64,000 nt of DNA from positions 1 to 64,000 of the forward strand of contig NZ_ML769310.1 of NCBI RefSeq assembly GCF_009720385.1. Direction: 5' to 3'. The notes under the pieces were generated by a model. That model had not been told where the DNA came from. It ran no database searches and saw only the letters and a program-made list of their open reading frames with translations. How positions within the stretch are numbered: position 1 is the stretch's first letter; each line of letters opens with the position of its first letter. A program made the translations under genes and the position numbers. The DNA is from Catellatospora vulcania. Its GTDB lineage: Bacteria; Actinomycetota; Actinomycetes; Mycobacteriales; Micromonosporaceae. This document shows positions 21,814 through 30,636 of this stretch, in pieces.

Positions 21814-24120
21814 TCACCGGCGGTCGCGGGCCCCTGCCACCGCGACCTGGCCGAGGCTGAGGCCGCCGTCGTTGCACGGCACCTGCCGGTGCGTCAGCAC
21901 CCGGAACCCCGCCAGGGCCAGCCCGTCCAGCGTCCGGCCCAGTAGCAGCGTGTTCTGGAAGACCCCGCCGGACAGCGCCACGGTGTGCAGGCCGTGCCGC
22001 TCGCGTACCAGCAGGCAGGCGTTCACGATCAGGTCGGCGACCCCGGCGTGGAACCGGGCCGCGATCTCCGGCGCCGCCACCCCGTCCAGCCGGTCCGCCA
22101 GCACCGCCTCGACCAGGTCGGCTCCGCTGAGGGTCAGCACCGGGTCCTCGACGATCTCCGCCGGGTAGCCCTTGACCTCACCGCGCCGCGCCACCTGCTC
22201 CAGCTCGACGGCGGCCTGACCCTCGTAGGTGACCTCGTCGCGCAGGTCCAGCAGCGCCGCCACCGCGTCGAACAGCCGCCCGGCGCTGGAGGTCAGCGGC
22301 GCGTTCACGCCCGCCCGCGCCGCGCCGCGCAGCGGCCGCCACGCCTGCGCGTGCCGCCGCGTCACCGGCAGGTCGGGCAGCGTGCCGCCGATCGCGTCCA
22401 GGTAGGACAGCGCCATCCGCCATGGCTCGCGCACGGCTGCCGCGCCGCCGGGCATCGGCACCGCGGCCAGATGACCCGCCCGGGTGTACGCCGCCAGATC
22501 CGCCACCAGGATCTCGCCGCCCCACAGCGTGCCGTCGTCGCCGTAGCCCAGCCCGTCGAAGGCGACCCCGATCACCGCCTCCTGCTCCCCGTGCTCGACC
22601 AGGCAGGATGCGATGTGCGCGTGGTGGTGCTGCACCCCGACCAGCTCCACCCCGGGGCGTTCCTGCGCGTACGCCGTCGACGGGTAGTCCGGGTGCAGGT
22701 CGTGCGCGAGCAGCTCGGGCGTGATCCCCAGCAGCCGCTCCAGGTGCGAGACCCCCTCGGTGTACGAGCGGAACGTGGCGGCGTTCGCCAGATCGCCGAT
22801 GTGGTGCGACAGCGTCGCGAACTCGCCCCGGGCCATGCAGAACGTGTTCTTCAGCGCGCCCCCGCAGCCGAGCACCGGCCGGCGCAGCTTCAACGGCAGC
22901 CGCACCGGCCGCGGCACGTACCCGCGCGAGCGGCGCAGCAGCATCGGCGAGCCGCGCACCACCCGCGCCACCGAGTCGTCGGTGCGCAGGTGGATCGGCC
23001 GGTCGTGGGTCAGCGTCACGTCGGCGATGCCGGTCAGCCGGGCCATCGCGTCGTCGTCACGGTAGGCGATCGGCTCGTCGGAGACGTTGCCGCTGGTCAT
23101 CACGAGCGGCCGGACGATCGTGGCGAGCAGCAGGTGGTGCAGCGGCGTGTACGGCAGCAGCACGCCCAGCTCGCGGCAGCCCGGCGCGACCGCGTCGGCG
23201 ATCCGGTGTGCCGGATGGCGGGTGCGGCGGGGCAGCAGCACGATCGGCCGGGCCGGGTGGCGCAGCAGCCGCGCCGCGGCGGGTTCCACCTCGGCGATCG
23301 CCGCCGCCTCGGCGAGGTCGGCCACCATCAGCGCGAACGGCTTGTCCTCGCGGTGCTTGGCGGCCCGCAGTCGGGCGGCCGCCTCGGGATGCGTCGCGTC
23401 CACGGCCAGGTGGTAGCCGCCCAGGCCCTTGATCGCGACGATCGCGCCGCCGCGAAGCAGCCGCGCCGTCGCGGCGATCGGGTCGGCGCCGGAGGTGAGC
23501 AGCGGACTGCCGTCCATGCTCAGCAGGCTCAGCCGGGGTCCGCACGCCGGGCAGCAGACCGGCTGGGCGTGGAAGCGGCGGTCGTCGGGGTCGCCGTACT
23601 CCTTGGCGCAGTCGTCGCACATGCCGAACCCGGCCATGGTCGTGTTCGGCCGGTCGTAGGGCACGCCGCGCACGATGGTGAACCGGGGACCGCAGTGGGT
23701 GCAGTTCGTGAACGCGTACCCCTGCCGGCGGCCGCCCCCGCCGGTGGTCTCTTCCAGGCAGGCCTCGCAGGTCGCGGCGTCGGGGGTGACCTGCGCCGCG
23801 GGCGGGCCGGACGCGTCGCTGGGCACGATCGTGAAGCCGGGCGAGCCGGTCACCGGCAGCGGCGCGGCCGTCATCGAGTCGATCACCGCGAGCGGCGGGC
23901 GTTCCAGGTCGAGCGCGCAGAGAAACACGTCCAGCGCGCTGCGCGGCCCCTCGGCCTCGATGAACACGCCCTCGGTGTCGTTGCCGACGTGTCCGCGCAG
24001 GTGCAGCCGCTGCGCGAGGGTGTAGACGAAGGGCCGGAACCCCACACCCTGGACGATCCCGGCGACCCGTACCGCCAGCCGCTCATGGGAGGCTTCGTCT
24101 GAAATCACCCCGTATGCCAT
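21814..24120 (-). CDS. hypF: Carbamoyltransferase HypF ([NiFe]-hydrogenase maturation)
   Basis: A 768-aa protein of full family length. In order: an acylphosphatase domain (GIVQGVGFRPFVYTLAQ, residues 20-36), paired zinc fingers (CEAC, CTHC, CDDC, CPAC), a YrdC-like domain (KGLGGYHLAVDA) and a Kae1-like carbamoyltransferase domain with the metal-binding HHAHIASC. It would make the cyanide ligands of the hydrogenase NiFe(CN)2CO centre from carbamoyl phosphate. No other hyp or hydrogenase gene is near, so its partners must lie elsewhere or it is a relic. The reading frame looks intact. Confidence 0.94.
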   Translation of the reverse strand: MAYGVISDEASHERLAVRVAGIVQGVGFRPFVYTLAQRLHLRGHVGNDTEGVFIEAEGPRSALDVFLCALDLERPPLAVIDSMTAAPLPVTGSPGFTIVPSDASGPPAAQVTPDAATCEACLEETTGGGGRRQGYAFTNCTHCGPRFTIVRGVPYDRPNTTMAGFGMCDDCAKEYGDPDDRRFHAQPVCCPACGPRLSLLSMDGSPLLTSGADPIAATARLLRGGAIVAIKGLGGYHLAVDATHPEAAARLRAAKHREDKPFALMVADLAEAAAIAEVEPAAARLLRHPARPIVLLPRRTRHPAHRIADAVAPGCRELGVLLPYTPLHHLLLATIVRPLVMTSGNVSDEPIAYRDDDAMARLTGIADVTLTHDRPIHLRTDDSVARVVRGSPMLLRRSRGYVPRPVRLPLKLRRPVLGCGGALKNTFCMARGEFATLSHHIGDLANAATFRSYTEGVSHLERLLGITPELLAHDLHPDYPSTAYAQERPGVELVGVQHHHAHIASCLVEHGEQEAVIGVAFDGLGYGDDGTLWGGEILVADLAAYTRAGHLAAVPMPGGAAAVREPWRMALSYLDAIGGTLPDLPVTRRHAQAWRPLRGAARAGVNAPLTSSAGRLFDAVAALLDLRDEVTYEGQAAVELEQVARRGEVKGYPAEIVEDPVLTLSGADLVEAVLADRLDGVAAPEIAARFHAGVADLIVNACLLVRERHGLHTVALSGGVFQNTLLLGRTLDGLALAGFRVLTHRQVPCNDGGLSLGQVAVAGARDRR

Positions 24121-24191
24121 GACATGATTCTGCGGCCCCGCACCCGGAAAACCGGCGGACCCGCCCGGCCCGACCTCGCTACAGTTCGCCG

Positions 24192-24779
24192 ATGACCCGG
24201 CCGCTGCTGTTCCTCGACGTCGACGGACCGCTCAACCCGTACGCGGCGAAACCCGAACGCCGACCCGAGGGCTACCTCACCTACCGCATGGCGCTCGCGT
24301 CCGAGTGGGGCTCCGACGTCTACGGCCGCCGCAAGCCGCTGCGCGTGTGGTTGCGCCCCGAGCACGGGCCCGAGCTGCTGTCGCTGCCGTACACCCTGGT
24401 CTGGGCGACCACCTGGACAGCCGAGGCGAACGAGTGGATCGCGCCGGTACTGGGCCTGCCCGAACTGCCCGTGGTCGAGTGGCCGCAACCGCGCCAGGCC
24501 GGACGCGTGCACTGGAAGACCCGCCGGCTCGTCGAGTGGGCCGACGGGCGGGACTTCGCCTGGGTCGACGACGAGGTCAGCGACGCCGACGTCGCCTGGA
24601 TCGGTGCGCACCACCCCGGGCGGGCCCTGGTGCACCGGGTGGACGCCCGCCTCGGACTGCGCGAGGGTGACTTCGCGGCGCTGGCCGCCTGGGCGCAGCC
24701 TGCCGCGGCCGACGCGGCGTCAGCGGACGCAGGTCATCTGGCTCGGGGCCACGACGGGAAACCGGAGACGGCTGCCTGA
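24192..24779 (+). CDS. HAD-like hydrolase domain protein
   Basis: A 195-aa protein beginning LLFLDVDGPLNPYA, a HAD motif I with the nucleophile Asp and the second Asp two residues on. WATTWTAEANEWIAPVLG is a motif II-like region and FAWVDDEVSDADVAWI supplies the acidic motif IV. Such proteins are Mg-dependent phosphatases of unknown substrate; some belong to RNA-repair contexts. Divergent from hypF and only 16 bp ahead of a MOSC gene on the same strand. Confidence 0.8.
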   Translation: MTRPLLFLDVDGPLNPYAAKPERRPEGYLTYRMALASEWGSDVYGRRKPLRVWLRPEHGPELLSLPYTLVWATTWTAEANEWIAPVLGLPELPVVEWPQPRQAGRVHWKTRRLVEWADGRDFAWVDDEVSDADVAWIGAHHPGRALVHRVDARLGLREGDFAALAAWAQPAAADAASADAGHLARGHDGKPETAA

Positions 24780-24795
24780 ATGCGAGAATGTGCCC

Positions 24796-25341
24796 ATGTC
24801 TGCTCCGTTCGTGGTGGCCGTCAGCAGGGACGCCGAACACCGTTTCAGCAAGCCGAACCTCGACGAGATCGAGTTGATCGCGGGGCTGGGCGTGGCCGGG
24901 GACGCTCATGCGGGCGTGACCGTGCAGCACCTGTCGCGGGTCGCCGCCGACCCGACCCAGCCGAACCTGCGCCAGGTCCACCTGATCCACGCCGAGCTGC
25001 ACGACGAGGTACGCGAGCAGGGCTTCGACGTCGCACCGGGCCAGCTGGGCGAGAACATCACGACCCGCGGCCTGGACCTGCTGTCGCTGCCCCGGGGCAC
25101 GGTGCTTCGGATCGGCCCGCAGGCCGTCGTCGAGGTGACGGGCCTGCGCAACCCCTGCGCGCAGATCGACGGGCTCCAGGGCGGGCTGCTCAAGCAGGTC
25201 GTGCACCGCGACGACGACGGCAGCCTGATCCGCAGGGCGGGCATCATGAGCATCGTGCTCGCCGGCGGCCCGGTGCGCCCCGGTGACACGGTCACCGTCG
25301 AACTGCCCGCCGAGCCGCACCTGCCCCTCGACCGCGTCTGA
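24796..25341 (+). CDS. MOSC-domain protein (YiiM-like)
   Basis: A 181-aa MOSC protein. The conserved Cys is in TGLRNPCAQID, and the beta-rich body includes GENITTRGLDLLSL. MOSC proteins handle molybdopterin-bound sulfur or reduce N-hydroxylated compounds; the exact substrate is unknown. The ATG at 24796 is used; the spacing from the HAD gene suggests cotranscription. A second, unrelated MOSC gene is at 62015. The next base after its stop is the end of a convergent gene. Confidence 0.85.
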   Translation: MSAPFVVAVSRDAEHRFSKPNLDEIELIAGLGVAGDAHAGVTVQHLSRVAADPTQPNLRQVHLIHAELHDEVREQGFDVAPGQLGENITTRGLDLLSLPRGTVLRIGPQAVVEVTGLRNPCAQIDGLQGGLLKQVVHRDDDGSLIRRAGIMSIVLAGGPVRPGDTVTVELPAEPHLPLDRV

Positions 25342-26343
25342 TCACCGCCCGGCCGCACGCCGGACCGCGGCCAGGTTCTCCTCGGTGTCGTGGCAGTCGA
25401 CGTGGGTCGGATAGACCATGAAGTCCGGGGTCACCGCGAGCTCCGACCAGTCGTGCCGGTTCAGCGCGTACGCGACCTCCAGCAAGAGGTCCCGCACCCG
25501 GTGGCGCTCGCCGGACAGGCCGATCTCCTGGTCGAGCAGCTCTGCGGCCTCGTGCAGGTCGGGGTCGTCCTCGTCCACCGGGTCGGTGTCGCACTGCTCG
25601 AACTCGGCCGGGTTCCACAGGATGTCGTCCGCGTCGTCCTCGGCGAGCCACTCCTGCCGCTCGGACTCCAGCCCCAGGGCCCAGGTCGGCAGGCACGACT
25701 CGAAGTAGGACAGGCCCAGGCAGTAGAACGGCCCGTCGACTTCGGTCCGCGTAGCCACGAGCCGCGGCAGCCGGTCCACCAGCATCCCGGCGACGACTTC
25801 ACACTGCCCGTCGAGGGAGAACCCGGGCGGGGGCCGCCGGTAGGTGACCTCAGTGGTCGAACGGCCCTGCAGACAGGTCGTCTCGATGCGCTCCAACAAA
25901 CCCGCCGCATCGTGGGTGACGGCGATCCTCGCCCAGGGCCGGCCGTCCTCCGTCACGTCGATGCGGCTGAGCAGACCGTCGTGGTAGGTGTACTCCTCGG
26001 TGCGGCGCCCGCCACGGGCCTCCTTGGAGTACCGGCGCAGCAGGCCGTCGGCGTACTCGAAGCGGTCCAGGTGGCCGCGCTTGCCGTCGAAGGCGTCCAT
26101 CCGCACCTCCTCGATCACGTCGCGGAGGTGGGTCCAGGTCGTCTCGTTGGTCTGCCGCCCGCTCAGGAACCCGGAGAACTCCTGCATGACCACGGGGCGG
26201 TCGGCGTCGTCGAAGCCGTACCGCACGACGTCCTCGGTCGGCGGTGGCCGCTCGGCCAGCCGGACTCCGGCCGCGTATCGGTAGCGCTCCCGCCAGTACG
26301 GCTTGAGTTCGAAGGCCTCACCGGTGTACCACTCCCAGCGCAT
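25342..26343 (-). CDS. Hypothetical protein with YD-repeat-like strands
   Basis: A 333-aa acidic protein I do not recognise. The N-terminal half has repeating strand motifs such as DRFEYADGLLRRYS, EEYTYHDGLLSRID and VTHDAAGLLERIE, like the YD/RHS beta-repeat pattern but too short to form an RHS shell. The C-terminal half is very acidic and helical. No signal peptide. Such proteins are sometimes found as immunity or hypothetical cytosolic proteins in actinomycetes, but there is no toxin gene here. Its stop abuts that of the MOSC gene. Confidence 0.7.
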   Translation of the reverse strand: MRWEWYTGEAFELKPYWRERYRYAAGVRLAERPPPTEDVVRYGFDDADRPVVMQEFSGFLSGRQTNETTWTHLRDVIEEVRMDAFDGKRGHLDRFEYADGLLRRYSKEARGGRRTEEYTYHDGLLSRIDVTEDGRPWARIAVTHDAAGLLERIETTCLQGRSTTEVTYRRPPPGFSLDGQCEVVAGMLVDRLPRLVATRTEVDGPFYCLGLSYFESCLPTWALGLESERQEWLAEDDADDILWNPAEFEQCDTDPVDEDDPDLHEAAELLDQEIGLSGERHRVRDLLLEVAYALNRHDWSELAVTPDFMVYPTHVDCHDTEENLAAVRRAAGR

Positions 26344-26381
26344 CCCGGCAGGCTACCGGCCGACACCGACACGCGGGGGGC

Positions 26382-27092
26382 TCAGCCGAGGCGCTCGACC
26401 GTCACCGGGATCAGGCCGTGCGCACGGGCCAGTTGCCGCAGGTCGCACAGCAGCGCGGGCACCGCACCGGCGGGCCCGTCGCGCAGGCACGCGGTCAGGT
26501 CGACGGCCCAGCCCAGGCCCGGCCCGACCCGCCGCAGCTCCCAGCTCAGCTCGTGCCCGTCCACCTCGCGGCGGGCCCGCCCGACGAGGCGGCCCGAGGG
26601 GTCGGCCTCGGTCTCGACCGGCTCCAGCCGCCACCACAGCCGCAGGCACTGCAGCCCGGGCCGGTCCAGCTCGCCCGCGAAGAGGATCCGGTACACGTGC
26701 CGGTCCCGGAAGCCGGGCGGGGCCTGCGCCGGTCCGAGGCGCAGCACCGGGGCGGAGGGCAGTGGCAGGAAGTCGCCGAAGCGTGCTCGCAACCAGGTCT
26801 CGTCCGGCAGCTCGCCACCGCTGAGCTGCCGCAACGCGGTCTGCGCCGCGCCGCGGTCGACGGCACGCACCCGTGCCCGGAGGCCTTCGTCGGTGCGCAG
26901 GTCGCGGCTGAGCGCCGGGGTGCACAGCCACGAGCGAACCGTCTTCGTCCAGCTCAGGTTGTCGATCCCGATGGCGGTGCCGTCGTCCCGCAGCACCAGC
27001 TCCTCGACGATGACCGCCTCCGGACGAGCGGGCTCGTCCGCGGCGAGCACGTAGTAGTCCAGCTGCCGGATGCTGGAGGACGGGAGGGGCAT
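26382..27092 (-). CDS. Hypothetical protein (236 aa)
   Basis: Unrecognised soluble protein. It starts MPLPSSSIRQLDYYVLAADE and has charged, Arg/Leu-rich helices with a Trp-containing beta region (LRLWWRLEPVETEADP). No signal peptide, membrane helix or catalytic motif is evident. The frame stays open far upstream, but that part matches no known protein and overlaps the SRPBCC gene, so the ATG at 27092 is taken. Likely in one transcript with the flanking minus-strand genes. Confidence 0.6.
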   Translation of the reverse strand: MPLPSSSIRQLDYYVLAADEPARPEAVIVEELVLRDDGTAIGIDNLSWTKTVRSWLCTPALSRDLRTDEGLRARVRAVDRGAAQTALRQLSGGELPDETWLRARFGDFLPLPSAPVLRLGPAQAPPGFRDRHVYRILFAGELDRPGLQCLRLWWRLEPVETEADPSGRLVGRARREVDGHELSWELRRVGPGLGWAVDLTACLRDGPAGAVPALLCDLRQLARAHGLIPVTVERLG

Positions 27093-27163
27093 GTGCAGAT
27101 GATGCACCCTGGCGGGCCGCTCTGCGTAGTGCGACCCGCGCCCGAAGGGTGCCCCAGGCGGGG

Positions 27164-27658
27164 TCAGTGCCGGGCGACGCGCTCCAGCCGCACCTCGGCC
27201 AGCGCGCGGGCGTCGTACGTGTTCTCCCGGTTCTCGGCGAAGTCGGCCAGCCGGCTCAGCGCCTCCCGGTTGCGGCCGTGCAGCACCAGGTCGTTGAGTT
27301 TGTTGCGGAAGGCGAGCAGCGGGCCGCGGCTGAAGTCCTCGACGATGGTGACCAGCGTCGAGCCGGCATCCAGGCGGACCAGGCGGATGTCCACGACGGC
27401 CTCGCCGAGGGGCCACATCCGCGCCCGCATCACCAGCCGGTGCGGCGCCTCGCAGGCGACCACCTGGGTGATGTCCGCCGTCGACAGCGGCCACGGCCCG
27501 ACCTTGTGGTGCAGGCGGCTGCCGCGGACGGGCCAGGAGGAGTCGACGTCCCTGATGTGCGCTGTGCCGACGACCCAGTCCGCGTACGTCCAGCCGTCGG
27601 CGAGGACGGCGAAGACGCGCTCGGGCGAGGCCGCGATGACGCGCTCGGTTCGTGCCAT
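27164..27658 (-). CDS. SRPBCC (START-like) family protein
   Basis: A 164-aa protein with the helix-grip pattern of polyketide cyclase/START-like proteins: ERVIAASPERVFAVLADGWT at the start, a beta sheet (LVTIVEDFSRGP) and a long C-terminal helix. These bind a hydrophobic ligand in a deep pocket. The ATG at 27658 (MARTERV) is preferred over the upstream GTG because the family domain begins there. The ligand is unknown. Confidence 0.85.
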   Translation of the reverse strand: MARTERVIAASPERVFAVLADGWTYADWVVGTAHIRDVDSSWPVRGSRLHHKVGPWPLSTADITQVVACEAPHRLVMRARMWPLGEAVVDIRLVRLDAGSTLVTIVEDFSRGPLLAFRNKLNDLVLHGRNREALSRLADFAENRENTYDARALAEVRLERVARH

Positions 27659-27725
27659 GGCGGAGTCGTACCCGGCCACGGCCCGAATTATGCATTTCGC
27701 CCATAAGCCGCGCAGGCCCGCCCAT

Positions 27726-27800
27726 GATCCACCGACTTGCCTGGCAATCGTGGATATCTTGACCGGCCATTCGCCCAGGTGCCTGGCAAGTCTGGTGATC
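27726..27800. repeat. Dispersed hairpin, family II (copy 3)
   Basis: The left arm has GATC-N4-GACTTGCCTGGCA and the right arm the complement TGCCTGGCAAGTC-N4-GATC; the central part differs from the other copies. Unlike copies 1 and 2 it sits between divergent genes, so a terminator role alone does not explain it. Confidence 0.75.
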
Positions 27801-27887
27801 TTGAGTGGGGGAGGGCGGGTTAGGCGGGGGTGGGAGCGGGTAGGCGGTCGTCGTCAGCAACCAGTCCAACGAGGAGGAGGAATACTC

Positions 27888-28271
27888 ATGACTGCCATGA
27901 ACCCGATCCCCTGGGACCCGTGGAGCTACAGCGCGGACCTCGACTACAAGACGACCGACGAAGGCGGGGACCGCTCGATCGTCGGCTTCCACGTCGAGGC
28001 CGTCGACGGCGGTATCGGCAAGATCGATGAAGCGACCGGGGCTGTCGGCTCCAGCTACATCGTGGTCGACACCGGTCCGTGGATCTTCGGCAGCAAGCGG
28101 ATGCTCCCCGCGGGAGTCGTGAACAACATCGACTTCAACGAGGAGAAGGTGTACGTCAGCCGCTCGAAGGCCGAGATCAAGGATGCTCCGGAGTACGATC
28201 CGGACCTCCGCGACGAAACGCTGTACCGCGATCAGGTCGGCACGTACTACGCCGATCGTGAACGTCGGTGA
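27888..28271 (+). CDS. PRC-barrel domain protein
   Basis: A 127-aa soluble protein. The segment VGFHVEAVDGGIGKIDEATG followed by SYIVVDTGPWIFGSKRMLP is a PRC-barrel fold, used for RNA or protein contacts. A long acidic C-terminus follows. GAGGAGGAGG lies 7 bases before the ATG. It stands alone and ends in a strong terminator. Actinomycete proteins of this type are often stress-induced; that is inference here. Confidence 0.85.
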   Translation: MTAMNPIPWDPWSYSADLDYKTTDEGGDRSIVGFHVEAVDGGIGKIDEATGAVGSSYIVVDTGPWIFGSKRMLPAGVVNNIDFNEEKVYVSRSKAEIKDAPEYDPDLRDETLYRDQVGTYYADRERR

Positions 28272-28278
28272 CGATGTG

Positions 28279-28318
28279 AAAGGACGGGCCCCGGCGTTCG
28301 CGCCGGGGCCCGTCCTTT
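28279..28318. terminator. Bidirectional terminator with UUCG loop
   Basis: An 18-bp perfect stem (28279-28296 with 28301-28318) closed by TTCG. AAA at one end and TTT at the other give a short A/U tract on both strands. It separates the converging PRC-barrel gene and zinc-ribbon gene. Confidence 0.92.
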
Positions 28319-28322
28319 GCTG

Positions 28323-28808
28323 CTACGCGGGCGGCGGCGCCTCGCACAGGCAGCACGTGTAGTCGCCGTCCTTGACGAGGTTCAGCTCCGCGCAGCCGGG
28401 GCAGCGGCGGAACTCGAACGCGGCCGTGAAGCCACCGCGGTGGGCGATCCCGGCGCGGTCCAGCGCCGCGGCGACCGCCGGCCACGAGGCCGGTTCGGGG
28501 GCGTATCCGGTGGACTGGTTGCTGACCTCGGCGACGGCCCAGCCGGCGTCCGCGCGTCGCAACGACATCTCACCCGCGCTCAGCACGTCGCCGCCGCCCG
28601 CGCAGGCGACGTGCTCGCTGCGCCGGTCGGCCGCCAGCAGCAGCCCGTCCGCATCGACGACGTAGGTGAACGGGTCAGCGCCCGCGTACGCCGCCCACGC
28701 GTCCACTGCCGCCGCCGAGTCCAGCGGCTGCCCGCGGTGCCGGGCGTCGACCGTTGCGAGCAGCTCGGGCGGGCCGCCGTACCGGTACCGCCGCCTGACG
28801 TCGTCCAT
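28323..28808 (-). CDS. Hypothetical protein with C-terminal zinc ribbon
   Basis: A 161-aa protein. Two CxxC pairs near the C-terminus (CPGCAELNLVKDGDYTCCLC) form a likely zinc ribbon with an extra adjacent Cys. The N-terminal 110 aa resemble no family I can name; they contain VVDADGLLLAADRRSEH. It may bind nucleic acid or protein. The ATG at 28808 (MDDVRRRYRY) is the first start that excludes an antisense overlap with the next gene. Confidence 0.7.
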   Translation of the reverse strand: MDDVRRRYRYGGPPELLATVDARHRGQPLDSAAAVDAWAAYAGADPFTYVVDADGLLLAADRRSEHVACAGGGDVLSAGEMSLRRADAGWAVAEVSNQSTGYAPEPASWPAVAAALDRAGIAHRGGFTAAFEFRRCPGCAELNLVKDGDYTCCLCEAPPPA

Positions 28809-28961
28809 GCGAGCAGTGTGCGCGCCGGGTGCGGGTGCGGCCACGGCCTTTCCGCGGCCGCGTGAGCCAGGCCACCACGGGTCGGGAATGGACGTCGCGC
28901 TGGTTTGTGGCCCCCGGGGTGCGGGCATCTCCATGCCAACGACAGGGAAAGGAAGGACACC

Positions 28962-29234
28962 GTGGAAATCACCGGTATCTTCACCGCCATCATCATCGGT
29001 CTGGTCATCGGTGTGCTCGGTCGGCTGGTCCTGCCGGGCCGGCAGTCCATCGCGTTGTGGCTGACCATCGTCATCGGTGTGGCCGCCGCGCTGCTGGGCA
29101 CGTTCGTGGCCAACGCCTTCGACGTGGCGAGCACGGGCGGCGTGGACTGGCTGGAGCTCCTCTTCCAGATCGGCTTCGCGGCGCTGGGCGTCGCACTGGT
29201 CGCGCCGATCGCCTCGCGGTCGCGCCTCGACTGA
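28962..29234 (+). CDS. GlsB/YeaQ/YmgE-family small membrane protein
   Basis: A 90-aa protein with three hydrophobic helices and the family pattern IIIGLVIGVLGRLVLPGRQS. These transglycosylase-associated proteins are small stress-induced membrane proteins of unknown biochemical role. The GTG start follows GGAAGG by a good distance. A clear terminator follows. Confidence 0.85.
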   Translation: MEITGIFTAIIIGLVIGVLGRLVLPGRQSIALWLTIVIGVAAALLGTFVANAFDVASTGGVDWLELLFQIGFAALGVALVAPIASRSRLD

Positions 29235-29246
29235 CCTAGCAGCCAC

Positions 29247-29279
29247 GATGCGGGCCGGGCACGACGCCCGGCCCGCATC
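29247..29279 (+). terminator. GC-rich hairpin terminator
   Basis: GATGCGGGCCGGGC (29247-29260) pairs perfectly with GCCCGGCCCGCATC (29266-29279) around a 5-nt loop, 12 bp after the GlsB-like gene. It could also serve the converging hydrolase gene. Confidence 0.85.
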
Positions 29280-29323
29280 AGGCTGTTCAGGGCACGTTCC
29301 GCTCGCGGGTCGGCGGTGGGTGT

Positions 29324-29956
29324 TCAGGAGGCGGGCACGGCCGCCGTGTCCGTGCGGGGTGTCTGAGCCGCCACGAAGTCGCCGACGAGCCGGTGCCAGT
29401 ACCGGGCGCGGCGCACCATGCCGTGTCCGTCGCCGGTGACGCTCAGGAACGTGACGTGCGCACCGGCCTTCTCCGCCGCGACGGCGTACCGGCGGGAGGC
29501 GGCCGGGTCGGTGATCCGGTCGGTGACGCCGTGGGCGATGAGGACGGTGCGCCCGGCGAGCTGCCGCACCGGATCACCGGGCTCGATCCACGGGGCGAGG
29601 GCGCAGACGGCGGTGACCAGCGGATCCCCTGCGCCCCACAGGGCGGCACGACCGCCCATCGAGTGCCCGACCAGGATGACCGGCAGGCCTGGATGGCGCT
29701 CATGGGCCCGGTCCAGGGCCCATGCCAGGTCGCGGACCGGATCGGCGGCCGCGCCGTTCCAGCCGCGGAAGCGGTAACGCAGCCGCCATACCGTGACGTC
29801 GCCGGGCATGGCCCGCCGGAAAGGCAGCATCCGCAGGTACGCGGCCCGGCCGCGGTGGGCCCGGCCGTGCCCGTCGGCCGCCCCGCCGTGCAAGAGGATC
29901 ACCAGCGCCCGGGGCCCGCCGACAGCCTCACGGATCTCCAGCGCGGGTTCGCGCAT
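29324..29956 (-). CDS. Alpha/beta hydrolase (dienelactone-hydrolase-like)
   Basis: A 210-aa cytoplasmic hydrolase. The nucleophile elbow is GHSMGG, the oxyanion strand is VILLHGGAAD, and the catalytic His is in GDGHGM near the C-terminus; the catalytic Asp is probably in AHGVTDRIT. It probably hydrolyses a small ester or lactone. The ATG at 29956 has GAGGGAGCAG upstream. Divergent from a MarR gene; a regulatory link is possible but unproven. Confidence 0.85.
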   Translation of the reverse strand: MREPALEIREAVGGPRALVILLHGGAADGHGRAHRGRAAYLRMLPFRRAMPGDVTVWRLRYRFRGWNGAAADPVRDLAWALDRAHERHPGLPVILVGHSMGGRAALWGAGDPLVTAVCALAPWIEPGDPVRQLAGRTVLIAHGVTDRITDPAASRRYAVAAEKAGAHVTFLSVTGDGHGMVRRARYWHRLVGDFVAAQTPRTDTAAVPAS

Positions 29957-30171
29957 GTCTGCTCCCTCGCCTCGCGGTACGTCCGTGGCCCTGCCGCGCA
30001 CCGCTCCGCGGGGCGGACATCCAGTGTCCCTCCCGGCGGGCGGCACCGTGTGTTCCAGGAGGCCCCGCTCCCAGCCGCCGGGGCGGGCCAGCTTGCCACC
30101 CAGATAGTGGCATGACATCATTGTGTTCCTAGCACATAGTGAGTGTGCATCACGATATGCCGGAGGAGCCC

Positions 30172-30636
30172 ATGGCCGAGCAGCGGCACTACGCGGCGCT
30201 CGACCGCGTGCTCGAACTGGTCGTGCTGATCAACAAGGACATGACCGAGAGCCTGGCCAAGGACGGGCTGACCCCGTCCCGGACCACCCTGCTGTGGCTG
30301 CTGCGCAGCACCGGGCCGAGCACCCAGCGGGCGCTGGCCGACGGGCTCGGCGTGAGCGCGCGCACCGTGACCGGACTGGTCGACGGCCTGGAGGCCACCG
30401 GCTTCGTGGTCCGGCAGCCACACCCCACCGACCGGCGGGCGCTGCTCGTCTCGTTCACCGAGCACGGCGCGGCGGTCGTCGCGGAGATGGAAAGACAGCA
30501 CGGCGAATTCGCCGACCTGCTGTTCGGCGGCATGCCCGAGGACCGGTTCGAGTCCCTGTACGCGGGACTCGGCGAGATCGTGGACCGGCTGCGCTCGGTC
30601 GGTCTGACTTTCACCCCCACCGAGGAGCCCTCATGA
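30172..30636 (+). CDS. MarR-family transcriptional regulator
   Basis: A 154-aa winged-helix regulator: RALADGLGVSARTVTGLVDG is the recognition helix and TDRRALLVSFTEHG the wing. The ATG at 30172 is chosen because GGAGGAG lies just upstream; earlier in-frame starts (30139, 30157) have no such site. Upstream, GCACA-N7-TGTGC (30132-30148) may be its operator. It overlaps the next gene by ATGA, which it probably controls. Confidence 0.9.
   Translation: MAEQRHYAALDRVLELVVLINKDMTESLAKDGLTPSRTTLLWLLRSTGPSTQRALADGLGVSARTVTGLVDGLEATGFVVRQPHPTDRRALLVSFTEHGAAVVAEMERQHGEFADLLFGGMPEDRFESLYAGLGEIVDRLRSVGLTFTPTEEPS

Noticed and set aside
24605-24779. Early start of the MOSC gene overlapping the HAD gene
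   Set aside because: The MOSC domain begins at the ATG at 24796; upstream residues are a frame-shifted copy of the HAD end.
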